In this document: positions 1 to 5,953 of the stretch, piece by piece
Position numbering within the stretch: the first letter of the stretch is position 1
Layout of the letters: every line of letters starts with the position of its first letter
Source: Chitinophagaceae bacterium
Lineage (GTDB): Bacteria; Bacteroidota; Bacteroidia; Chitinophagales; Chitinophagaceae
NCBI GenBank assembly: GCA_947468255.1
Contig: CANIMM010000054.1
Location: 1-12,997 of the forward strand
DNA: 12,997 nt
Direction: 5' to 3'
Notes under the pieces: model-generated
Told to the model about the DNA's origin: nothing
Database searches by the model: none
What the model saw: the letters and a program-made list of their open reading frames with translations, nothing else
Position numbers and translations under genes: made by a program

Positions 1-1
1 A

Positions 2-286
2 TATGCCCCCGGCAGGCCGGTTAGCTTTGGATGCGGACATCCTGATTGGGGAGCAAAGTCCGATGAAAATTATCTGCTCGAACGCAGGCAAAGATGGCCA
101 GAAAAAGGACATACTGCCACAACTTTAGCATTCTACAAAGAAGTCATTAATGCGCCCAATTTGTTGGGCGTATTGGCAGGGCATACCCATCGGCAAAGTC
201 TGGATGTAATGAATGGATTGCCACAAATAGTAACCAACCCAAATACTACTGGGGCCTATCTTCACATTGACTTTATTCCGGCTTAA
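2..286 (+). CDS. Metallophosphoesterase, C-terminal fragment (gene begins outside the window)
   Basis: An open frame runs from the window edge (first whole codon at 2) to a TAA at 284-286 and gives 94 residues. It contains the G-H-T-H motif (about residues 64-67, in LAGHTHRQ), which is the last metal-binding block of calcineurin-like phosphoesterases. An upstream G-H-P-D-W-G stretch lies at about residues 12-17. The ending, a short beta-rich run (PQIVTNPNTTGAYLHIDF), also fits the C-terminal edge of this fold. These enzymes use two metal ions to hydrolyse phosphomonoesters or diesters. The substrate cannot be told from the tail alone, and any signal peptide would lie outside the window. A hairpin terminator follows 41 nt after the end of the stop codon, so this gene is not part of the next block. 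Confidence 0.8.
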   Translation, partial: YAPGRPVSFGCGHPDWGAKSDENYLLERRQRWPEKGHTATTLAFYKEVINAPNLLGVLAGHTHRQSLDVMNGLPQIVTNPNTTGAYLHIDFIPA

Positions 287-327
287 AAAAATCAGTTTAA
301 TTACATTATATATCCTAGCATTATAAT

Positions 328-364
328 AAAAAAATGAGAGCAATCAATTGCTTTCATTTTTTTA
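328..364 (+). terminator. Intrinsic terminator after the phosphoesterase gene
   Basis: The arms atgagagcaa (334-343) and ttgctttcat (348-357) pair over 10 bp with one G-T pair around a tcaa loop. An A tract precedes the stem and a T tract follows it (357-363), so the A and T runs can lengthen the stem. It lies in the 273 nt gap between the phosphoesterase and the next gene. The rest of that gap (365-559) is AT-rich with no gene. I saw no convincing promoter pair there, only a weak TATATTTT at 450-457. Confidence 0.75.
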
Positions 365-559
365 TTTTTTAAATTCCTATTCAATTGCTGCTTATTTATA
401 TTCAATAAAATACCTCCAAAAGAAACAATATCTTAAATCGGAATACACTTATATTTTAAGTTATTCATTTTTTAAATTAAACTTTTTACCATCCAAATTG
501 TCAATACCATTCAGCTGAAAAGCAGCTAATCCTTTTGCTCAACTCTAAAACATTTCAAC

Positions 560-1111
560 ATGGCAATCAATCGAATATTCACCTCAGTATTTTTAATTGT
601 TGGTCTTTTCAATGCTTCCTGTAAAAAGGAAAATAGTGTAACCAATACCGTTACATCCGAATTCGCAGCAAGCAGCAGTGCATTCACCAACAACGGCAGC
701 TATCCAAAAAAGTACACCTGCGACAGTTTGGGCATTTCCCCAATATTGAACTGGTCAAATGCGCCAACCGGCACCACCAGTTATGCCATCACCATGCACC
801 ATATTCCAGGGCCAGGCGAAAAACATGTATATTTTGTATTGTACAATATTGCGTCAACGGTAACCAGTATCCCAGAATCGGTTTCAGGCGTTGGGCTATT
901 TGGCATCAACACGGTAAACGGGAAAAACGCTTATACCCCACCCTGCTCGCAGGGGCCAGGTGATAAACTATACACCATTACTGTTTATGCGCTTTCATCC
1001 GCACCTGTGTTTACAGTGCCGCAAACCCAGGTAACCATGGACCTTTTGCTGAGTGCCATCAGCACCAAAACACTAGGCACTTCGATAATAAATGTAACCT
1101 ATGCAAGATAA
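560..1111 (+). CDS. PEBP / YbhB-YbcL-like lipoprotein with altered signature
   Basis: The 183-residue product starts with a lipoprotein signal peptide ending in N-A-S-C (Cys21), so it should be anchored outside the cytoplasm. The rest follows the phosphatidylethanolamine-binding / Raf-kinase-inhibitor-like fold: YPKKYTCD at 48-55, SPILNWSNAP at 60-69, HVYFVLYNI at 89-97, TPPCSQGPGDKLYTITVYAL at 126-145. The usual D-P-D-x-P ligand loop is replaced by MHHIPGPGEKH (79-89). The usual G-P-C-P-P block reads T-P-P-C-S-Q-G-P-G. Cys54 and Cys129 could form a disulfide. The family binds anionic ligands, and the true ligand here is unknown. It is the first gene of a six-gene exported block, and the next likely start is 25 nt downstream of its stop. 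Confidence 0.85.
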   Translation: MAINRIFTSVFLIVGLFNASCKKENSVTNTVTSEFAASSSAFTNNGSYPKKYTCDSLGISPILNWSNAPTGTTSYAITMHHIPGPGEKHVYFVLYNIASTVTSIPESVSGVGLFGINTVNGKNAYTPPCSQGPGDKLYTITVYALSSAPVFTVPQTQVTMDLLLSAISTKTLGTSIINVTYAR

Positions 1112-1136
1112 AATCAGTCACCTTAAATTGAAATGT

Positions 1137-2546
1137 ATGAAAACCAAGCAACTTATTCAGCAATGCTTCCTGTTCCTATTACTTACCAATGCTACTGTTT
1201 CCATTGCCCATCCAGGTGGTCATTATCAGGGAAAAGAAGCCATTTTTAATAATTGGCAGCTAAAAAATGGTGAGGCTATCAAAGGTAATTTTTCGATGGG
1301 CAAGGGCAATTTTATTGTTTTAGAACAAGAAAATGGGAAACTAACGAAGGTTTTCATTGAAAACCTTTCGGAACAGGATCAGCAACTGGCCCTTTTTAAA
1401 ATAAGAAAATATGACCAGCTAAACCAATCATATGGAACTGGGCAGCAGTCAATCAACTCTGAAAAAATCGGTTGGAACTACCCTCAGTTTTTTATTCTGG
1501 CCCTGCTGACTGTTGTCACTTTTCTTATATGCAGAAAAGGATACCGACTTTTCACAGAAGCCTTACACACCAACACAAAATGGCATGTAATTGCCGGCTA
1601 TTTTTGTTGCCTGTCAATCGTGGGATTTGCCTGCAAAAAAACCGCGGAAGATAGCGCCATCATGTCTTCCATCACTACGTTGTTTATTCCGAAAACAACC
1701 ACCGGCTTCATCGATTCAGCATTCAGTCCGAACAAACCCGCTGTAACTACAAGATGGGATGACACTTATTTTTATGTGTCCTCCACTGGTATTCCTGCTC
1801 ACAATATGATGGTGGGGATCACCAATTGGCAACAACAAGTACCTATACCTCAAAATTATACTAGCACCAATAGCTGGTCAATTCCCCTGCAACCGGTATA
1901 TGCAAGCGTTCCATTAAGTACCAAATCCAATTTTATGAAAGGGGCTGTGGCACTTGCTGTAAATGGCATTCCCATTTTCAATGCATTGAACAACCGAGGT
2001 GAAGATTCTTATTTAATTGGGGAACTAGATAATTGGGGAGGTCACTGTGGCAAGGGAGATGATTACCACTATCATGCAGCACCGCTTCACCTATCAACTA
2101 CCTCGGGCCTTAAACCGATTGCTTTTGCACTGGACGGCTTTGCTGTATACGGCAGCAAGGAGCCGGATGGAACAACGATGGCAGCTTTGGATACCTGCCA
2201 CGGTCATGTATTTGCCAATGGGGTTTACCATTACCATGGTACGTCGAATTACCCTTATGTAGTAGGTGCAATGAAGGGGAAGGTATCCACCGACCCGCTA
2301 ACACCGGCGCCTGAAAACCAAATTTTACCACAGGCATTTTCATCCCCGCTTCGACCGGCAACCACCCCTTTGAATGGAGCAACTATTACGGCATATACCT
2401 CAACTGGCTCCAATGCATACAGACTGACCTACCAGATAGGTACCAGTTTTGGGTATGTGGATTATAGCTGGGATGCCGGAAATAAATATACTTTTATTTT
2501 AAAAAGCAGTTCAGGTGTAACTACCACTAACAGTTACCAAAGATAA
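1137..2546 (+). CDS. Membrane protein: SHD1-like N-terminal domain, two helices, C-terminal YHYH domain
   Basis: I chose the ATG at 1137 (469 residues) because it begins a clean signal peptide (MKTKQLIQQ, then FLFLLL, ending SIA before His25). The ATG at 1101 would add 12 polar residues and overlap the previous gene. Residues about 39-83 (NWQLKNGEAIKG to LSEQDQQ) resemble the small beta domain of SLA1-homology type. Helices follow at about 115-132 and 150-165 with a positively charged loop between them, placing both soluble parts outside. The second helix ends in V-G-F-A-C-K-K (Cys166), like a lipobox. The YHYH domain fills about 180-385: D-Y-H-Y-H at 309-313, ALDGFAVYG at 331-339, DTCHGH at 352-357, V-Y-H-Y-H at 363-367. 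The biochemical role of YHYH domains is not established. The many histidines suggest metal binding, which is inference. Confidence 0.85.
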   Translation: MKTKQLIQQCFLFLLLTNATVSIAHPGGHYQGKEAIFNNWQLKNGEAIKGNFSMGKGNFIVLEQENGKLTKVFIENLSEQDQQLALFKIRKYDQLNQSYGTGQQSINSEKIGWNYPQFFILALLTVVTFLICRKGYRLFTEALHTNTKWHVIAGYFCCLSIVGFACKKTAEDSAIMSSITTLFIPKTTTGFIDSAFSPNKPAVTTRWDDTYFYVSSTGIPAHNMMVGITNWQQQVPIPQNYTSTNSWSIPLQPVYASVPLSTKSNFMKGAVALAVNGIPIFNALNNRGEDSYLIGELDNWGGHCGKGDDYHYHAAPLHLSTTSGLKPIAFALDGFAVYGSKEPDGTTMAALDTCHGHVFANGVYHYHGTSNYPYVVGAMKGKVSTDPLTPAPENQILPQAFSSPLRPATTPLNGATITAYTSTGSNAYRLTYQIGTSFGYVDYSWDAGNKYTFILKSSSGVTTTNSYQR

Positions 2547-2635
2547 ATCGCCCATAGCCCTTACTTATTCAATGTGGATACAGAAAGAAAGAATTTGAAC
2601 TGATCGTTGTAGATCTCACCTTAAAATTACCTATT

Positions 2636-3598
2636 ATGAAAATTCCCTTTTCAAAACTATTCATCTGTCCCATATTGGTATTGTTTGCCTGCAACAAGGA
2701 CAGTGGCTCCATCGCCGATACAGTGGTCAGCAACTCGGATTACAAAGGAACCGGTTCCATTACACAGGGATTGGCCACCACTACCCTAAGCAATTTATAC
2801 AGTTGCACAGGCGGAAGGGTAACCGCCATGGGATCCATCAGTTCCACCGATGGAAAATTATGGACCCTTCCGGCTGAAAATAGCTTTACCAGTGCCGCAA
2901 AGTTGCCAGATCTTTACAATGAGTGCAATGGAAAAACCCCCACATCCATTGCACAGGTAGCCACAGATGCTGTACCCGTCACCGTTATTGACAACGATGG
3001 CGAAATCATTACCGGATATATTTATGGAGATAATTATTTTGAGCTGTATGCTAACGGAAAACTGGTAGGAGTAGACGCAGTTCCATTTACCCCCTTCAAC
3101 TCTTGTTACGTAAAATTCAAGGCAAAGCGACCAGTCAAATATGCAATCAAACTGGTGGATTGGGAGGAAAATCTGGGTATCGGAAGTGAACTGAATGGAG
3201 GCGATGCCTATCATCCCGGAGATGGCGGGTTCATTGCAAAATTCAGCGATGGTACTAGCTCCAGCGCTGAATGGAAGGCACAAACCTTTTACATTGCACC
3301 GCTGGCCAGTGTAAACTGTGTCACAGAAACCGGCAGCTCAAGAATTTCCTCCAACTGCAGCAGCGCCCCCACCAGTGGTGCAAAATCCTATGCCCTCCAT
3401 TGGGCCCTGCCTACAAATTGGTTTGCGAGCGATTATGACTTCAGCGGCTGGCCGAATGCCGCTGTTTTTTCAGCAACTGCCGTTGGGCCAAAAGTAGCCT
3501 ATTCAAACTTTGCAGCACAATTTTCAGGAGCCCAGTTCATTTGGTCATCGAACCTAATATTGGATAACCTGGTCTTATTGAGGTTTACAGGAAATTAG
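2636..3598 (+). CDS. Exported lipoprotein of unrecognised family
   Basis: I cannot assign this 320-residue protein to a named family. It begins with a lipoprotein signal peptide ending L-F-A-C (Cys19) followed by Asn-Lys-Asp. The mature part is rich in Gly, Ser, Thr and aromatic residues, as in beta-sandwich proteins. The most distinctive block is about 128-185: YIYGDNYFELYANGKLVG, then VPFTPFNSCYVKFKAKRP and KLVDWEENLGIG. It looks like a jelly-roll or carbohydrate-binding-like module, with a second Trp-rich block (HWALPTNWF, FSGWPNAAVF, FIWSSNLILDNLVL) near the end. Six mature cysteines besides the lipid-bearing one (57, 97, 157, 228, 241 and lipobox Cys19 excluded gives five visible) may form disulfides. 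Its position between two YHYH genes suggests a shared role. The preceding gap is 89 nt and I found no promoter in it. Confidence 0.8.
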   Translation: MKIPFSKLFICPILVLFACNKDSGSIADTVVSNSDYKGTGSITQGLATTTLSNLYSCTGGRVTAMGSISSTDGKLWTLPAENSFTSAAKLPDLYNECNGKTPTSIAQVATDAVPVTVIDNDGEIITGYIYGDNYFELYANGKLVGVDAVPFTPFNSCYVKFKAKRPVKYAIKLVDWEENLGIGSELNGGDAYHPGDGGFIAKFSDGTSSSAEWKAQTFYIAPLASVNCVTETGSSRISSNCSSAPTSGAKSYALHWALPTNWFASDYDFSGWPNAAVFSATAVGPKVAYSNFAAQFSGAQFIWSSNLILDNLVLLRFTGN

Positions 3599-3638
3599 TG
3601 CAAAGCTTGGTTAGCCATCCAAAAAAAAGGTCCTGTAC

Positions 3639-3670
3639 TTGTTAAACCCAATGCGAATGTCCTAATTTCG
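3639..3670 (+). promoter_or_regulatory. Candidate Bacteroidota-type promoter before the second YHYH gene
   Basis: A TTG at 3639-3641 is followed after 21 nt by TAATTTCG (3663-3670), which matches the Bacteroidota -7 consensus TAnnTTTG except for one base. The spacing is within the usual range for these promoters. A transcript from here would start about 50 nt before the ATG at 3728. If real, genes 3728-5724 form a separate transcription unit from the first three genes of the block. Confidence 0.35.
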
Positions 3671-3727
3671 AGCATAATCAGCTATCAATTTTCATTTTCC
3701 TAAGCAATCATTAAAAAATTAAAAATC

Positions 3728-4492
3728 ATGAAAAAAATTATTCGACTCATACCGATTTTAGCACTTGCTGTCTCCTGCAAAAAGGATGGGGAGGTTTCAG
3801 GTACAACCGTTACAACAACTACATCTGCAGTAATTCCGGCTGTTTATAACAAAATTTTTGGAGCCTCCAGCATCACATCTGATGGGACTTATATCACCGT
3901 CAAAACAAAAGGGGTACCGAGCCATAAGAGTTGCTATTGGCCAACATCCAATGCATTATACGAGGCATTCGCTACGGGGTCAACCACATTCAATGGAGAA
4001 AGTTTTCAAAAGGCACCCAATCAAATTGTCGAACAGAATTATATTTTTAAAATACCGCTTAAACCCGCTTTAAACAGTTCCCATGCTGCTACACCGATGG
4101 GGGCAATCGGTTTTGCATTGGATGGGGTTCCCTTATTCAACCAATATGCTGCTGGAGGCGTAGCACTTGGGAACGAAAAAAAGGGGTTTGACCAATATTA
4201 CGGCCATCCACAAATGACGGGTTCCTACCATTACCACGTAGAGCCTATTTATATCACTACCGTTAAATCAACCAAGTCATCTTTGATAGGATTTCTTTTG
4301 GACGGTTTTCCAGTATATGGACCTGATGAAAATGGAGCTGCTATTGCCGCCGCCGCACTGGATACCTACCACGGCCACACCAGTGTTACTGAAGACTACC
4401 CAAGTGGTATATATCATTACCATGTTACAGCTACTGATCCCTACATTAACGGAGCAGGTTTTTATGGCACCCCAGGTACAGTAACACAATAA
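3728..4492 (+). CDS. YHYH-domain lipoprotein
   Basis: The 254-residue product has a short lipoprotein signal peptide (MKKIIRLIPILALAVSC, Cys17) followed by Lys-Lys-Asp. The YHYH domain fills nearly all of the mature protein: FALDGVPLFN at 129-138, G-H-P at 159-161, S-Y-H-Y-H at 166-170, LLDGFPVYGPDENG at 190-203, DTYHGH at 212-217, I-Y-H-Y-H at 228-232. The seven histidines 160, 168, 170, 215, 217, 230 and 232 match those of the YHYH half of the 1137-2546 protein, so the two are paralogues with different N-terminal parts. This one lacks the SHD1-like domain, the extra helices and the long C-terminal tail. The upstream leader is A-rich (attaaaaaattaaaaatc before ATG), typical of Bacteroidota. 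The next gene starts 1 nt after its stop. Metal binding is inferred only from the histidines. Confidence 0.88.
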   Translation: MKKIIRLIPILALAVSCKKDGEVSGTTVTTTTSAVIPAVYNKIFGASSITSDGTYITVKTKGVPSHKSCYWPTSNALYEAFATGSTTFNGESFQKAPNQIVEQNYIFKIPLKPALNSSHAATPMGAIGFALDGVPLFNQYAAGGVALGNEKKGFDQYYGHPQMTGSYHYHVEPIYITTVKSTKSSLIGFLLDGFPVYGPDENGAAIAAAALDTYHGHTSVTEDYPSGIYHYHVTATDPYINGAGFYGTPGTVTQ

Positions 4493-4493
4493 A

Positions 4494-5096
4494 ATGAGCA
4501 AAATTTTACCGGCTCTATTTTTTATTGCCATCACTTTCCTAACTGGTTGCACTCAGAGGACCGGTACCCCTGTGGCCAACAAGAAAATAAAACCGGTTCC
4601 AAACAAATTCATTTTAACGTCAGACAGTAGTTTACATTTTAATCAGGACACCCTTTATTTTCTTAACAGTCAATTTTCCGGTCATATTTATGCACTTTAT
4701 CCAAATGGAGATAGCGCATTCTCAGGTGCATACTTGAATGGAATAGAGGAAGGCATTTTTAAAAAATGGTACCCCAATGGTCAACTAATCGAAATACGGG
4801 TTTATATTGATGGCAATAAAGAGGGCTTTCACCAGGGCTGGTGGGAAAATGGAATCCGAAAATTTGAATACCATTTCCAAAATGCTGAGCACCATGGTGA
4901 ACTGAAAGAATGGGGTAAAAATGGTCAGCCCTATCGCTTTTTTCATTATCGGATGGGCTATGAAGAAGGTAGTCAAAAAATGTGGTGGTCAAATGGCGCC
5001 ATCAGGGCCAACTATGTGATAAGAAATGGCAAGAAATATGGTTTAATAGGACTTAAAATTTGTTCCAATCCCTATGATTCGATTCTTAAAAAATAA
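4494..5096 (+). CDS. MORN-like (YwqK-type) repeat lipoprotein
   Basis: The 200-residue product has a lipoprotein signal peptide ending L-T-G-C (Cys19). From about residue 63 to 185 it consists of repeats in strict 24-residue register: the Asn-Gly pair recurs at 71-72, 95-96, 119-120, 143-144 and 167-168, and Trp recurs at 92, 116, 140 and 164 (KKWYPNG, GWWENG, EWGKNG, MWWSNG). Between them are G-x-x-E-G type turns. This is the pattern of MORN-like repeats found in proteins often labelled YwqK-type antitoxin. Nothing here suggests a toxin-antitoxin pair. In a lipoprotein such beta-hairpin stacks more likely form an adhesive or docking surface. The tail (KYGLIGLKICS) leaves the repeat pattern. 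The gene begins 1 nt after the YHYH gene and overlaps the SCO gene by 23 nt, so these are probably co-translated. Confidence 0.85.
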   Translation: MSKILPALFFIAITFLTGCTQRTGTPVANKKIKPVPNKFILTSDSSLHFNQDTLYFLNSQFSGHIYALYPNGDSAFSGAYLNGIEEGIFKKWYPNGQLIEIRVYIDGNKEGFHQGWWENGIRKFEYHFQNAEHHGELKEWGKNGQPYRFFHYRMGYEEGSQKMWWSNGAIRANYVIRNGKKYGLIGLKICSNPYDSILKK

Positions 5097-5724
5097 TACC
5101 CTTGCTTTGCTGCTACTACTGGCTGGCTGCACTAACAAAACAGCCATACTCCCCCTTCCTTTTATTAATCAGCCCGACTTTACACCTGAATGGATCAGTC
5201 CATCAGATTCCAATTATTCAACCATCCATCAAATTCCTAATTTTTCATTTACCAACCAGGACAATCAATCTGTCACTGAAAAAACAGTGGATGGGAAGAT
5301 TTATGTAGCCAATTTTATTTTCACCCGTTGTGGTAGCATTTGCCCTAAAATGACAGCGAATATGGGCATTCTTCAAAAGAAATTTAAAGAGGACAAGGAC
5401 GTTATCTTCCTTTCGCACTCGGTAACCCCTGAAATGGACAGCGTTGCTGCACTGAGGAGATATGCAAATCAAAAGGATATCATTAGTGGCAAATGGCACT
5501 TGCTAACCGGCAATAAGGATGAAATATATCGACTAGCTAAACAGCAATACTTTGCAGGAGATACCCTCGGTTATTACCAAACAGGTAATGAATTTTTACA
5601 TACTGAAAATTTCATATTGGTAGACAAACACAGAAGGATAAGAGGAGTTTACAATGGAACCCTACCAATAGAAATGGATAGACTCATTGACGATATTGGT
5701 ACTTTAAAACTGGAAGATGACTAA
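5074..5724 (+). CDS. SCO1/SenC/PrrC family lipoprotein
   Basis: The 216-residue product has a textbook lipobox (LAGC, Cys19) and then a thioredoxin-like SCO domain. The CxxxC site is T-R-C-G-S-I-C-P-K-M with Cys86 and Cys90, and the conserved distal histidine is His176 in FLHTENFILVDK. These three residues form the copper site in the family. SCO proteins deliver copper to the CuA centre of cytochrome c oxidase or act as thiol-disulfide reductases in the envelope. No oxidase gene is visible here, so the target is unknown. The loop usually holding S-x-D-P reads SHSVTPEMD (114-122), a mild variant. Its ATG lies inside the end of the preceding MORN gene in another frame (23 nt overlap), pointing to translational coupling. 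It is the last gene of the exported block, and no strong terminator follows directly. Confidence 0.92.
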   Translation: MIRFLKNNTLALLLLLAGCTNKTAILPLPFINQPDFTPEWISPSDSNYSTIHQIPNFSFTNQDNQSVTEKTVDGKIYVANFIFTRCGSICPKMTANMGILQKKFKEDKDVIFLSHSVTPEMDSVAALRRYANQKDIISGKWHLLTGNKDEIYRLAKQQYFAGDTLGYYQTGNEFLHTENFILVDKHRRIRGVYNGTLPIEMDRLIDDIGTLKLEDD

Positions 5725-5921
5725 ATGTTGAATCAACAAACTTAACTACTATTTTAAATGATATAAATAATATTAAATATTGATAACCAATTAATTACAA
5801 ACAAATTAAACTTTCATTTTACTTCATTAAATCACTTAAACTCCTGTATTTAGGTTCAATCGAGCGCTTCGTTCATGAATTTTGTATAATATAGGGTTTT
5901 TATATAGATTAAAATTAAAAC

Positions 5922-5953
5922 AAACATTCATATACTATTGTATATCAATGTTT
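5922..5953. terminator. AT-rich hairpin between convergent genes, overlapping the tcdA stop codon
   Basis: The arms at 5922-5935 and 5940-5953 pair over 14 bp with one C-C mismatch around a tatt loop. The core is acattcatatac against gtatatcaatgt. The tcdA stop codon (5945-5947, minus strand) lies inside the right arm. T-rich sequence flanks both sides (tttt after the + arm, tttgtttt after the - arm), so it could end transcripts from both the SCO block and tcdA. The stem is poor in G+C and so only moderately convincing. The rest of 5725-5944 is AT-rich without a gene. Confidence 0.4.

Noticed and set aside
125..343. 72-residue minus-strand reading frame at the left end
   Set aside because: It lies opposite the phosphoesterase tail, whose GHTH motif is clear, and shows no recognisable features itself. 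The overlap with the terminator region also argues against it.
513..527. Small hairpin AGCTG-N5-CAGCT in the leader of the PEBP-like gene
   Set aside because: It has only five pairs, no T run directly after it and no riboswitch-like surroundings. It is easily explained by chance.
1101..1136. Earlier ATG for the fusion YHYH protein
   Set aside because: It adds a polar stretch before the signal peptide and overlaps the PEBP-like gene. The ATG at 1137 gives a standard signal peptide.
4494..5096. Toxin-antitoxin role for the MORN-like (YwqK-type) protein
   Set aside because: It has a lipoprotein signal peptide, and its neighbours are envelope proteins with no toxin candidate. The label comes from repeat similarity only.
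5726..5738. Palindrome TGTTGA-A-TCAACA just after the SCO stop codon
   Set aside because: The loop is too tight for a stable stem and no T tract follows, so it is not supported as a terminator.
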